Positions 1 to 7,198 of a DNA stretch of 33,315 nt are shown here, one piece after another; position 1 is the first letter of the stretch, and each line of letters starts with the position of its first letter. Both the position numbers and the translations under genes were made by a program. Under the pieces are notes generated by a model. That model was not told the origin of the DNA. It searched no databases and saw nothing but the letters and a program-made list of their open reading frames with translations. The stretch comes from Candidatus Cloacimonadota bacterium. Its GTDB lineage: Bacteria > Cloacimonadota > Cloacimonadia > Cloacimonadales > Cloacimonadaceae. Where the stretch lies: NCBI GenBank assembly GCA_023392795.1, contig JAEWNJ010000054.1:1-33315 (forward strand). The letters are read 5' to 3'.

Positions 1-544
1 CATTGGTCTTTGTCACAAATTCCAGTGCTTCTTCGGGATGCGTGTAAAGCTCGGTATCGGATACGATCTCATCCTCGGTGCCTTTGATGTGGCCGATTTC
101 GCCTTCCACCAGGATGCCGTGTTTATGCGCCACGGTCACCACTTCTTTGGTGATGCGGATGTTTTCCGCCAAAGCTTCTTTGGATGCGTCGATCATCACC
201 GAAGTTACCAGATTGTTCTCGATGCAGAATACGATGAAATCAAAGTAATTCGGCGTGGCGTGATCGATGTGCAAGCCCACACCGCTTTTGGGGAATTGCG
301 CGGCAAAGGTCTTGATGATGGTGGAGATCAGCCGTGCTCCGGCATTCATATCCTGAGATTCTCCCGCGGCGTATTTGCAGGCTCCGGAGCTCATTTGCAG
401 CAGACCGTCCGATCCAACGCTGTTATAGCCCTGAACGATGGCTCTGATCTGAGAATCGAAAACTACATTTGAAGCGATTATTCCAAAGCGTTGCTGCTTG
501 GCCTTGAGGAATACTTCCTTTAACTGTGCTCCGCTTAAAAACAT
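1..544 (-). CDS. fba: Class II fructose-bisphosphate aldolase, C-terminus cut off by window edge
   Basis: Metal-dependent aldolase of glycolysis/gluconeogenesis that interconverts fructose 1,6-bisphosphate with dihydroxyacetone phosphate and glyceraldehyde 3-phosphate in the cytoplasm. Only the first 181 codons are present; the reading frame is open to the window edge. Visible family signatures are LHIDHA at about residues 91-96 (catalytic Asp followed by a metal-binding His), MIDASK at about 117-122, and VEGEIGHIKGTEDEI at about 146-160, which matches the class II VExExGxxxGxED block. The ATG start is fixed by an AGGAGG site seven bases upstream (plus-strand 552-557). It has its own probable promoter at 586-615, so it need not depend on the sdpRI genes upstream. 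A related tagatose- or ketose-bisphosphate aldolase of the same superfamily is possible, because the C-terminal metal and phosphate ligands are outside the window. The class II aldolase family is secure; the exact substrate is less so. Confidence 0.88.
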   Translation of the reverse strand, partial: MFLSGAQLKEVFLKAKQQRFGIIASNVVFDSQIRAIVQGYNSVGSDGLLQMSSGACKYAAGESQDMNAGARLISTIIKTFAAQFPKSGVGLHIDHATPNYFDFIVFCIENNLVTSVMIDASKEALAENIRITKEVVTVAHKHGILVEGEIGHIKGTEDEIVSDTELYTHPEEALEFVTKTN

Positions 545-585
545 GACTATACCTCCTATCGGTAGCTATTTAACTAATGTAATCC

Positions 586-615
586 ATTCTAGTAAGTACG
601 CTATAAAAGAGTCAA
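586..615 (-). promoter_or_regulatory. Probable sigma-70-type promoter of the aldolase gene
   Basis: Read on the minus strand, TTGACT (610-615) and TAGAAT (586-591) are separated by an 18-bp spacer. Each matches the consensus at five of six bases. The -10 box lies about 40 bp ahead of the aldolase ATG. It sits in the 80-bp gap between the sdpI-like stop and the aldolase start, which is where an independent promoter is expected. Confidence 0.6.
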
Positions 616-624
616 GTTTTTTCT

Positions 625-1284
625 CTATGCTCGTTTTCGCTTGAAGAGGATGAATGAATACACGAGCGGATAAAGGACCAGCACCAGGGCAAGGATCGTC
701 GATGAAGTGTGAAACATCCGGGCAGAGTAAGGAACAAAGGCCTTTAATAGCATCAATATCCCTCCCAAAACAAAGAGATAGGCTCCCAAACGGTGAGTCC
801 TGTGCCAGTTTTCCCCGTCAGTCAAGGTCCATGGCGTCCGGATCCCAATGAAGAAATTGCGCGGCACTTTGGGCAGGAGATTACCCAGGAAGACGAAAAG
901 CAAGCCGATCAACACAAAGATGAAATTTACCGGTATCACGTTGCCGTACAAGGCGATCAGATAGCTGTAGAGGTTGATCAATACGAAGAATAGGATGGTT
1001 ACAAAGGTCACCGCGGGCAACACCTTTTCAAATCGCTCTTCATCCTTTCTGTGCCTGGGCGAATACAGGGGGAGGAGATACAGTAATAAAAACAGCCCAA
1101 AGCTGAAGCCAAGGCCAAAAAGTGTGGCTCCGGTCTTGCCAAAGTATCCGTCAATCTCACCCCTGGCGTTCCAGTGCATCGGGATTTGAGTGTCTGAGGG
1201 CAACACCGTCATAAAATAGATAAGAGCTACAGCGTATACGAATAGCAGGATCAATGATCCCCAGTAGTTTGTGATGCGTTTCAT
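625..1284 (-). CDS. SdpI-like multi-pass membrane protein (DUF1648/SdpI family)
   Basis: 219-residue integral membrane protein with about six hydrophobic segments (roughly residues 9-28, 55-75, 90-112, 117-136, 166-185 and 193-213). The N-terminal IPMHWNARGEIDGYFGK segment is the DUF1648 signature (PxHWxxxGxxDxxxxK). The segment GNLLPKVPRNFFIGIRTPWT followed by WHRTHRLG is the SdpI signature. In Bacillus subtilis SdpI gives immunity to the SdpC peptide toxin and, when bound to toxin, titrates the repressor SdpR at the membrane. The start overlaps the stop of the upstream ArsR-type gene by four bases (ATGA), so the two are translationally coupled as in sdpRI. No SdpC-like toxin is visible in the window. 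The role may be general envelope stress or immunity to foreign peptides. Family assignment is strong; the biological role is inferred. Confidence 0.88.
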   Translation of the reverse strand: MKRITNYWGSLILLFVYAVALIYFMTVLPSDTQIPMHWNARGEIDGYFGKTGATLFGLGFSFGLFLLLYLLPLYSPRHRKDEERFEKVLPAVTFVTILFFVLINLYSYLIALYGNVIPVNFIFVLIGLLFVFLGNLLPKVPRNFFIGIRTPWTLTDGENWHRTHRLGAYLFVLGGILMLLKAFVPYSARMFHTSSTILALVLVLYPLVYSFILFKRKRA

Positions 1285-1553
1285 GATTCCTCGCTTTTTC
1301 TCAAGGTAAGCACCCAGGTCAGAATGTCTTCAAACACGCCGGTGTTCAGGGAATAGTGGATATACTGCCCCCGTTTTTCGCCGTAGATCAGGTTCGCATT
1401 GCGCAGGATCTTCAAATGTTCGCTGAGGCTGGCTTTGCTGAATTCAAAATGCTCAGCAATTTCCCCCGCGCTGAGGCTATGATGCTGCTTCAGCAATTGC
1501 AGGATCTTGCGTCTGCTGGCATCGGCGATCGCTTTGAAGGTGCTGTCTGACAT
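1281..1553 (-). CDS. ArsR-family autorepressor, SdpR-like
   Basis: 90-residue winged-helix DNA-binding protein of the ArsR/SmtB superfamily. It has the compact HTH region (DASRRKILQLLKQ at about 11-23, SAGEIAEHFEFSKASLSEHL at about 28-47) and the wing (GEKRGQYIHYSLN at about 58-70). No CxC metal site is present, so metal sensing is unlikely. This fits the SdpR branch, which senses the state of its SdpI partner rather than a metal. The ATG is preceded by GAGGAA at good spacing. Its last four bases overlap the sdpI-like start. The inverted repeat at 1567-1592, immediately upstream, probably serves as its own operator, giving negative autoregulation of the two-gene operon. Confidence 0.87.
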   Translation of the reverse strand: MSDSTFKAIADASRRKILQLLKQHHSLSAGEIAEHFEFSKASLSEHLKILRNANLIYGEKRGQYIHYSLNTGVFEDILTWVLTLRKSEES

Positions 1554-1566
1554 GTCAACTTCCTCT

Positions 1567-1616
1567 TTTAGGTATTTAGATAATTACCTAAATATCCCGA
1601 GCCGGATTTCCGTCAA
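1567..1616 (-). promoter_or_regulatory. Promoter and operator of the sdpRI-like operon
   Basis: A perfect 8-bp inverted repeat, TTTAGGTA (1567-1574) and TACCTAAA (1585-1592), flanks a further TTTAGATAAT. The segment 1575-1592 is itself an 18-bp near-palindrome (one mismatched pair). On the minus strand a TTGACG -35 box lies at 1611-1616. With a 16-17 bp spacer, the expected -10 position falls inside the repeat (about 1588-1594), although the -10 sequence is weak. A repressor bound there would block RNA polymerase, as is usual for ArsR-type autoregulation. The palindrome is seen directly; its function is inferred. Confidence 0.55.
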
Positions 1617-1649
1617 GTCTTTTATCGGGGATCGGGATTGTCCATTCGT

Positions 1650-1746
1650 GGCTTCCTTCGCTTTTCTAAGTCTCTTGCCACCCTCCTGCGTCCCACGGAA
1701 GAGGAATGCGGGTGGGTGGCAAGTGGTCAGTTAGCCAGAGAAGCCC
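1650..1746 (+). repeat. Dispersed intergenic repeat, copy A
   Basis: The core 1674-1723 is a 10-bp perfect inverted repeat (CTTGCCACCC / GGGTGGCAAG) around a 30-bp interior containing CACGGAAGAGGAAT. Copies B (13854-13903, same strand) and C (28692-28741, opposite strand) have the same 10-30-10 geometry. Similarity also extends about 25 bp outward on each side (TTCCTTCG...CTCTTGCC upstream and AGCC...AAGCC downstream). All three lie between genes. Confidence 0.85.
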
Positions 1747-1877
1747 GTCTACACGGTGACTGGTGTCCTTAGTCTCGTTGGGTTGAGGCGGAGTCCGGAC
1801 AAATCGGCAAGCGAAACCGAAGACTCCTCCAGATATGGAGCTCATTGTTCCAAAGTACCTGAACTCCGAGGAATTAC
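1747..1877. other. Intergenic stretch with no recognised gene
   Basis: Between repeat copy A and the promoter of the kinase gene no convincing coding frame, RNA gene or terminator was found. GGAGTC and GACTCC form a loose inverted pair (about 1790-1830) with a long loop, of doubtful meaning. A 28-codon ORF at 1835-1921 has no ribosome binding site and is not called. Confidence 0.4.
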
Positions 1878-1907
1878 TTGACAGATATTCCGAACATGAA
1901 AATCATA
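1878..1907 (+). promoter_or_regulatory. Possible sigma-70-type promoter of the cNMP/histidine-kinase gene
   Basis: A perfect TTGACA (1878-1883) is followed after 17 bp by AATCAT (1901-1906), a four-of-six match to TATAAT. The position, about 38 bp ahead of the kinase ATG, suits transcription of that gene. The -35 box is strong and the -10 box weak. Confidence 0.45.
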
Positions 1908-1944
1908 GGGCAATTGAGTAATTTTCCGATTAGGGAGTAGCAGT

Positions 1945-3054
1945 ATGGAACAAGATGAATTAAAGCCTCAGAGCATCTTTCAGGGCCTCAGTGAAGAAGA
2001 GGTAAACGGTTTTGCCAAGGATCTTCCCCGCATTCATTACAAGGCCGGGCAAAACATCATTGCTGAAAACGAGACCGCTGACAACCTGTTTTATATCTGT
2101 AAGGGACGCGTGGAGATCATGAAGAATCTGAACAATCTGGATATGCCCCACGCGCAACTATCCGTACTGGAACCCGGAGAATTCTTTGGTGAAATGGGGG
2201 TGATCAACGACGAACCCCGTAGCGCGTCGGTGCGCGCGCTGGACGATGTAGAACTGCTCCTGATCCCACGGAAGGTATTTGTGGATATCTCGTTTACTCA
2301 TCCCATGATGATGTTCAATCTGATGCGCACTCTATCCGTACGGTTGAGAGAAACCAACGAGCGTTTCGCGGAATTGATGGACGAGATGATCAGCAAGAGC
2401 CGCCTGATGGCGATCGGGATGGCTGCCAGCAAGATTATCCATGATATCAAGACTCCGCTCACCGTGATCGTACTCACTGCGCAGTTGATCGAAAACATGT
2501 CTCCCGACACCAGTCAGTACAGCCAGAATATTGTGAAACAGACCCGTTTGATCGATCAGATGGTGCGCGAGATCCTGGATTTTGCCCGTGGAGTGGAAAG
2601 CGAACCCCTGGTGCAAAAGATCAAGCTGGATGACTTTTTTGACGAGATGCGTTCTCTGCATATCGCCGCTCTGGAGAGCAGAAAGATCAGTTTTGTGGTG
2701 GAGAACAAGATCAAGGATTACGTCCACTTTGATGAGAGCAAGATCCGCCGGGTGATGATGAATCTGATCAAAAACGCCTCCGAAGCCATAATCGGCGAAG
2801 GTGAGATCAAGATTACCACTTCCATGGCTTCAGGTTGGCTCCAGATCAGCGTTACAGACAATGGCCCCGGTATTCCGGATGAGATCAAGGCGGATCTATT
2901 CCAGCCCTTTGTTACCTATGGCAAGTCGCATGGCACTGGTTTGGGTCTGGCGATCTGCCGGAAGTTGGTTTCAGAACACAAAGGCCGCCTGGAGTATGTA
3001 CCCACCGATCAGGGCGGCAGCCGTTTTGACATCAGGATTCCCCAGAGTATATAA
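1945..3054 (+). CDS. Soluble cyclic-nucleotide-binding domain / histidine kinase fusion
   Basis: 369-residue sensor kinase with no signal peptide or membrane segment, so probably cytoplasmic. Residues about 10-125 form a cNMP-binding (Crp/EPAC-type) beta-roll, with the phosphate-cassette-like stretch GEFFGEMGVINDEPRSASV at about 78-96. A helical linker leads to the HisKA domain with H-box IIHDIKTPLT (phospho-acceptor His166). The HATPase domain shows N-box MNLIKNASEAI (Asn277), G1 box DNGPGI (305-310) and G2 box GTGLGL (330-335), so the catalytic set looks complete. The start has GGGAG upstream and a candidate promoter at 1878-1907. No response regulator lies next to it, so its partner is elsewhere. 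Whether it senses cAMP, cGMP, c-di-nucleotide or no ligand cannot be read from sequence. Confidence 0.9.
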   Translation: MEQDELKPQSIFQGLSEEEVNGFAKDLPRIHYKAGQNIIAENETADNLFYICKGRVEIMKNLNNLDMPHAQLSVLEPGEFFGEMGVINDEPRSASVRALDDVELLLIPRKVFVDISFTHPMMMFNLMRTLSVRLRETNERFAELMDEMISKSRLMAIGMAASKIIHDIKTPLTVIVLTAQLIENMSPDTSQYSQNIVKQTRLIDQMVREILDFARGVESEPLVQKIKLDDFFDEMRSLHIAALESRKISFVVENKIKDYVHFDESKIRRVMMNLIKNASEAIIGEGEIKITTSMASGWLQISVTDNGPGIPDEIKADLFQPFVTYGKSHGTGLGLAICRKLVSEHKGRLEYVPTDQGGSRFDIRIPQSI

Positions 3055-3126
3055 TAAATCCCTTGTCAAAAAGAGCGCCCAAAATAACGTGGCACTCAAA
3101 TAAGAAAATTGAAGGGACGGTTTATC

Positions 3127-3324
3127 ATGTCAAGAATATGCGATATCTGTGGAAAGACCGCTCAGGTTGGTAACAATCGCTCACACGCGTTGAACGCCAC
3201 CAAGCGTCGCTTTTACCCCAATCTGCATGAGATTCGTGCGATCATGAATGGCGGTGTGCAGCGCGTGAAAGTGTGCAGCTCCTGCCTGAAAGCCAACAAG
3301 GTCCGTAAAGCCGTATCCAGATAA
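3127..3324 (+). CDS. rpmB: 50S ribosomal protein L28
   Basis: 65-residue protein of the large ribosomal subunit. It begins MSRICDICGK and contains SHALNATKRRFYPNL and the C-terminal VKVCSSCLKANKVRK, all typical of L28. Four cysteines in two CxxC pairs (C5/C8 and C50/C53) make this the zinc-binding (C+) form. The ATG at 3127 is chosen over an in-frame start 18 bases upstream because L28 proteins begin at this MSR/MAR position and a GAAGGGA stretch lies just before it. It is a single gene here, without rpmG, between the kinase and the Bat operon. Confidence 0.95.
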   Translation: MSRICDICGKTAQVGNNRSHALNATKRRFYPNLHEIRAIMNGGVQRVKVCSSCLKANKVRKAVSR

Positions 3325-3359
3325 GATACATCTTACGCGCTCATAGCTTTTAAAAGTAA

Positions 3360-3365
3360 TATAAT
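3360..3365 (+). promoter_or_regulatory. Candidate -10 box of the Bat operon promoter
   Basis: A perfect TATAAT occurs at 3360-3365, in the 106-bp gap between rpmB and the moxR start. No good -35 hexamer sits 16-18 bp upstream (the sequence there is about GCGCTC), so an activator or another sigma factor may be needed. Transcription from here would begin near 3372, which rules out translation starting at the in-frame GTG at 3377 and supports the GTG at 3431. Confidence 0.4.
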
Positions 3366-3430
3366 CGGGAATTACGGTGTGCCGGATTCCCCTTTTCGCG
3401 TTAATCGATAATATTTTCACAGGGGGTTAT

Positions 3431-4417
3431 GTGCTGATCGAAGAAATCCAGGCTCAGGTGGCCGCATCATCGGCCGCTATGCGCGATGTGCGCAATGAAT
3501 TAGCGAAAGTGGTTGTGGGACAGGATGCCATTATCCAAAGGCTTTTGATCGCCATATTGGCAGATGGCCATGTGCTGATCGAGGGTGTTCCCGGATTGGC
3601 GAAGACTCTCATCGTCAGCAGCCTCGCCCGCACTTTGCAGGCGGGATTTAACCGCATCCAGTTTACTCCGGATCTTCTGCCCGCGGACATTACGGGCACC
3701 TTGATTTTCAATCAGAAGACGGGGGAATTCATCCCCAAAAAGGGACCCATATTTTCAAACTTCATCCTTGCCGACGAGATTAACCGCGCGCCTTCCAAGG
3801 TGCAATCCGCTTTGCTGGAAGCGATGCAGGAACGTCAGGTAAGCATCGGCGATACCAGCGAAAAGCTGCCGCAGCCCTTCTTCGTGATGGCCACGCAAAA
3901 CCCCATCGAGCAGGAAGGGACTTATCCCTTGCCGGAAGCACAGGTGGACCGTTTTATGATGAAGCTGCTAATCCGCTATCCTTCCTTTGAAGAAGAACGC
4001 CGGATCATGGCTTTGATGGTGGATCCTCAGGAGCCGGATTTGCGGGCAGTGCTCACGCCGCAGCAGATTACTTCCATGCGCGAAGTGATGCACAAAGTCT
4101 TTATGGAAGAAAAGCTTACGGATTACATCCTGCACCTGGTGATGGCGACCCGTCATCCGGAACGCTATCCCCGTCTGGGCTCCCTGGCTCCCCTGATCTC
4201 GTATGGCGCTTCACCCCGCGCCAGCATCAATCTAGCCCGCGCTGCCAAGGCAAATGCCTATCTAGAGGGACGCGGCTATGTGATTCCCGACGATATCAAA
4301 GCCATCGGAGCTGATGTATTGCGTCATCGCATCATCCTTTCTTACGAGGCGGAGGCCGAAGAGATCAAGAGCGAAGAGATCATCAGCCGCATTTTGGACG
4401 AGATCGAAGTACCGTAA
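3431..4417 (+). CDS. moxR: MoxR-family AAA+ ATPase of the Bat operon
   Basis: About 328-residue AAA+ ATPase, thought to act as a chaperone that remodels or activates the von Willebrand A proteins encoded downstream. The P-loop GVPGLAKT is at about 52-59, Walker B ILADEINRA at about 112-120, sensor-1 ATQNPIEQEGTYPLPEAQ at about 155-172, and the MoxR lid region follows (SYGASPRASINLARAAKANA). No ATG fits the N-terminus. The GTG at 3431 is preferred because AGGGGGTT lies just upstream and family members begin shortly before the conserved VVGQ motif; an in-frame GTG at 3377 is the alternative. It is the first gene of the operon, followed after 25 bp by the DUF58 gene, the classic moxR-DUF58-vWA arrangement. 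Confidence 0.93.
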   Translation: MLIEEIQAQVAASSAAMRDVRNELAKVVVGQDAIIQRLLIAILADGHVLIEGVPGLAKTLIVSSLARTLQAGFNRIQFTPDLLPADITGTLIFNQKTGEFIPKKGPIFSNFILADEINRAPSKVQSALLEAMQERQVSIGDTSEKLPQPFFVMATQNPIEQEGTYPLPEAQVDRFMMKLLIRYPSFEEERRIMALMVDPQEPDLRAVLTPQQITSMREVMHKVFMEEKLTDYILHLVMATRHPERYPRLGSLAPLISYGASPRASINLARAAKANAYLEGRGYVIPDDIKAIGADVLRHRIILSYEAEAEEIKSEEIISRILDEIEVP

Positions 4418-4442
4418 ATCCAGTTTGTAAGGAATAGAAAAA

Positions 4443-5333
4443 GTGCATCTGGTCAGCACTGCAGACATTCTGAAACGAATCAGGAAACTGGAGATCATGA
4501 CCAAGAATGTGGTCAATGATATCTTTGTGGGCGAGTACCATTCCAGCTTCCGGGGTCAGGGCCTGGAATTCAGCGAAGTGCGCGAGTATCAAGCTGGAGA
4601 TAACTATCGCGATATAGACTGGAACGTCTCTGCGCGCCTGGGCCTGCCCTACATCAAGAAATACCGCGAAACCCGGGAACTGAGCGTGGTGTTTGTGGTG
4701 GATATCTCTGCTTCCCAGTTCTTTGGCACCAAAGTAGCGCTGAAAAAGGAACGCATCGCCGAGATCGTCGCCACTCTGGCCTTCTCCGCCGTTGCCAATG
4801 GCGATCGCTGTGGATTGATCATGTATTCCGACCGTCTGGAGAAGTTTCTGCCTCCGCGCAAGGGACGCAATCGGGCTCTGGAAATACTGCGGGAAATCCT
4901 GTATCACGAACCCATATCAAAGCAAACTTCCCTCGGCCGGGCTTGCGAATACGCGGGGAAGATACTCAGCAAACGCAGCGTGATCTTTCTGCTTTCCGAT
5001 TTTCTGGATGAAAACTACGAAAAGCAGATGGCTGTATTGGCAAAAAAGCACGATCTCATAGCATTGCAGGTGCTGGATGATAGCGAATTGGAGCTGCCCG
5101 ACGCGGGGATATTGTGCCTTAGCGATCCGGAGACCGGGAAACGGGGCTGGATCAATACATCCTCTCCGAAAGTGCGTAGTGCCTACAAAGCCCGGGTCGC
5201 GCTGGCTCAGAAAGCACTGTCCGAAAGCTTCAAATCCATGTCTTGCGATCACATCCTCTTTAGAGGTGGGGATTCGCATATCAGCGCACTCAGACAGTTT
5301 TTCCTCTCGCGGGCGGTGAGGTATCACCGGTGA
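4443..5333 (+). CDS. DUF58 domain protein of the Bat operon
   Basis: 296-residue cytoplasmic protein. The hallmark DUF58 block runs from about residue 38 to 66 (GQGLEFSEVREYQAGD, then RDIDWNVSAR). A vWA-like fold follows with VVDISAS (Asp87-x-Ser89-x-Ser91), a likely metal-ion-dependent adhesion (MIDAS) start. These proteins almost always accompany a MoxR ATPase and are taken to be its direct partner. The GTG start is preceded by AAGGAA at normal spacing. The stop overlaps the next GTG by four bases (GTGA), so translation is coupled. No membrane segment is seen, unlike some DUF58 proteins with N-terminal helices. Confidence 0.92.
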   Translation: MHLVSTADILKRIRKLEIMTKNVVNDIFVGEYHSSFRGQGLEFSEVREYQAGDNYRDIDWNVSARLGLPYIKKYRETRELSVVFVVDISASQFFGTKVALKKERIAEIVATLAFSAVANGDRCGLIMYSDRLEKFLPPRKGRNRALEILREILYHEPISKQTSLGRACEYAGKILSKRSVIFLLSDFLDENYEKQMAVLAKKHDLIALQVLDDSELELPDAGILCLSDPETGKRGWINTSSPKVRSAYKARVALAQKALSESFKSMSCDHILFRGGDSHISALRQFFLSRAVRYHR

Positions 5334-6208
5334 AAAAGCTGCTCCCCCTTCTCTTACTGTGCTTGATTCTGCCTCTCTCGGCGGAGCTGAAGCAGAGTCT
5401 TTTCGGGGCGGATAGCCTCAGCATCGGCAGTGTATTTGAGCTGAAGCTGGAAACCGATTTTAGACTGAAGGAAGTGGTGATTCCGGACACGCTGAAAGAG
5501 TTTCGCATCCTGCAGACAGATATTGGCCATAAGGATCTCGGAAGTACAGCGCTTCTGAAGATCATGGTTTTAAACACCGGCGCGCTTAGCTTTCCCAAGC
5601 TGGATTTGCTGGCAGTGGATTCCAATGTGCGGGATCAGAGCACCGATGCCTTCAGGGTTCATGTCCTGGCAACGCGCGCGGAAAGCGACACGCTGCTCCG
5701 GGATCTGAAGCCTCCGCTCAGGCTGCCCTTTGAGTTACCCTTCTGGCTGTATCTGATCATCGGATTGGTGTGCTTGACCCTGGCAGTGTGGCTGCTAATG
5801 ACGGCTCGTCCCAAAAAAGCCAGAACCCCAGCTCCCGTGGCCGAAAAACCTCGACCGCTACCTATTCCGATCCCGGCCTGGAAGAAAGCGCTGGCGGCTC
5901 TGGATGCCTTGCAGCAGAGCGCTTTAGCCCAGACGGATCTGCTGGAATACCATTACCGCTTGTCCCAAATCCTGCGTAGCTATCTGGAAGAAAATTACCG
6001 CTTCAATGCCATGGAGATGACGACATCCGAGATTCGCCGCTTGATGCGTGATGTGGCGTCGTTAAATGCTCCTGAAGCCCTGAGTATCCTCGACTATTGT
6101 GATCGCGTGAAGTTTGCCAAAGAGCAGGTGAGTACCCAGCAGATTACTCTTCAGACCCAGGCCTTGCAGCTTTATCTGCTGCGGGAAGGGGGGCTGAGTG
6201 GCCTTTAG
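5330..6208 (+). CDS. Membrane-anchored Bat-operon protein with a BatD-like C-terminal domain
   Basis: 292-residue protein with a signal peptide (residues 1-18, leucine-rich), an all-beta periplasmic region (about 20-125), one membrane helix (about 138-162, FWLYLIIGLVCLTLAVWLLM), a proline-rich linker, and a helical cytoplasmic domain (about 185-290). The last domain can be lined up by eye with the C-terminal domain of BatD encoded at 8749: YRLSQILRSYLEENYRFNAM parallels FYLLAERGFAQFLADKYGIA, and both continue with a similar TxxEIxxL stretch and a second helix pair. It occupies the slot between DUF58 and BatA where many Bacteroidota carry a similar protein (DUF4381-like). The GTG start overlaps the previous stop. 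The specific role is unknown; it is probably a partner of the vWA proteins. Confidence 0.75.
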   Translation: MKKLLPLLLLCLILPLSAELKQSLFGADSLSIGSVFELKLETDFRLKEVVIPDTLKEFRILQTDIGHKDLGSTALLKIMVLNTGALSFPKLDLLAVDSNVRDQSTDAFRVHVLATRAESDTLLRDLKPPLRLPFELPFWLYLIIGLVCLTLAVWLLMTARPKKARTPAPVAEKPRPLPIPIPAWKKALAALDALQQSALAQTDLLEYHYRLSQILRSYLEENYRFNAMEMTTSEIRRLMRDVASLNAPEALSILDYCDRVKFAKEQVSTQQITLQTQALQLYLLREGGLSGL

Positions 6209-7196
6209 ATTTGCCCAGCCCGGGTTTTTGCTGTTACTGCTGGCGATTCCCCTCTATCTGTATTACGAGCTGGTGATCCGCTCACGCAAGGTCAATGGAC
6301 TGCCTGCGTCGCGTCTGGCGCTGCTGATGGAGCTGCAAGGCAGTCACAATCTGTACCGCTATTTTTACCCTGCCTTGAAGTCCATGCTGATCCTATGCCT
6401 GGTTCTGGCTCTGGCGCGTCCGCAATGGGGACACGGAGTTCGTGATCTGCAAAAGAACGGGGTGGATATCGTGATCGCCATGGACGTTAGCGGATCCATG
6501 CTGGCGCTGGACTTCATGCCACAAAACCGGTTGGGAGCGGCAGTGAAGGTGGCCAAAGACTTTGTCTCCCGTCGCCCGAACGATCGGTTTTCTCTGATTG
6601 CCTTTTCCGAATATGCCATCACAGCCAGTCCCCTGACCTGGGATCATGCCAGTGTGATGGCTGCGTTGGACCATCTGGAAGTGAATATGGAGGCTTCGGG
6701 CACTGCAGTAGGGATGGGTTTGGCCAAAGCGGTCACCCGCTTGAAAGATAGTAAAGCAAAATCCCGCATTGTAATTCTGATCACCGATGGCGTGAACAAT
6801 ACCGGCGAGATCGACCCCATCGCTGCAGCCAGAATGGCAGCTGCCATGGGTATCAAAGTGTACCCAATCGGCGTGGGAAGTGGTGGATTGGTGCCCTTTC
6901 CGTATGCCGATCCCTTTTTTGGCACCCGAAACATCCCTACCTTGATCGAGCTTGATATGCTCACCCTGGATCAGATCGCAGCACTTACCGGAACGAATAA
7001 GGCTGCTAATGCCACTGATGCGGCGGGACTTCGCAACATCATGCTGGAATTGGACAAGCTGGAGCGGACAAAGATGCTGGCAAAGATGAATTACCTGTGG
7101 GAGGATCGCTTTCACCTGCTTCTGCTTGCCGCCATGCTCCTGCTCCTGTTTGAGATAATCTGTAAAAGCTTCTGGCTGCCAGTGTTTCCGGAGTGA
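6198..7196 (+). CDS. batA: BatA, von Willebrand A membrane protein
   Basis: 332-residue inner-membrane protein with N-terminal hydrophobic segments (about 8-26 and 58-74), a large vWA domain and a C-terminal membrane helix (about 305-325). The MIDAS metal site looks complete: DVSGS (D96, S98, S100), Thr in ASGTAVG (about T169) and Asp in ITDGVN (about D197). The RPQWG motif before the vWA domain is typical of Bat proteins. The GTG start has a GGAAGGGGGG ribosome binding site and overlaps the upstream gene by 11 bases. Bat proteins were named for aerotolerance in Bacteroides fragilis, but their molecular substrate is not established. It pairs with the homologous BatB directly downstream. Confidence 0.92.
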   Translation: MAFRFAQPGFLLLLLAIPLYLYYELVIRSRKVNGLPASRLALLMELQGSHNLYRYFYPALKSMLILCLVLALARPQWGHGVRDLQKNGVDIVIAMDVSGSMLALDFMPQNRLGAAVKVAKDFVSRRPNDRFSLIAFSEYAITASPLTWDHASVMAALDHLEVNMEASGTAVGMGLAKAVTRLKDSKAKSRIVILITDGVNNTGEIDPIAAARMAAAMGIKVYPIGVGSGGLVPFPYADPFFGTRNIPTLIELDMLTLDQIAALTGTNKAANATDAAGLRNIMLELDKLERTKMLAKMNYLWEDRFHLLLLAAMLLLLFEIICKSFWLPVFPE

Positions 7197-7198
7197 CG

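Noticed and set aside
38..472. 144-codon plus-strand frame
   Set aside because: It lies antisense to the class II aldolase, whose motifs and ribosome binding site are clear; the plus-strand frame has no recognisable product.
1835..1921. 28-codon ORF upstream of the kinase gene
   Set aside because: No ribosome binding site, overlaps the likely promoter of the kinase gene, and no similarity could be recognised.
3377..3430. N-terminal extension of MoxR from GTG at 3377
   Set aside because: It starts just after a perfect TATAAT (3360-3365) and lacks a ribosome binding site; AGGGGG before the GTG at 3431 fits better.
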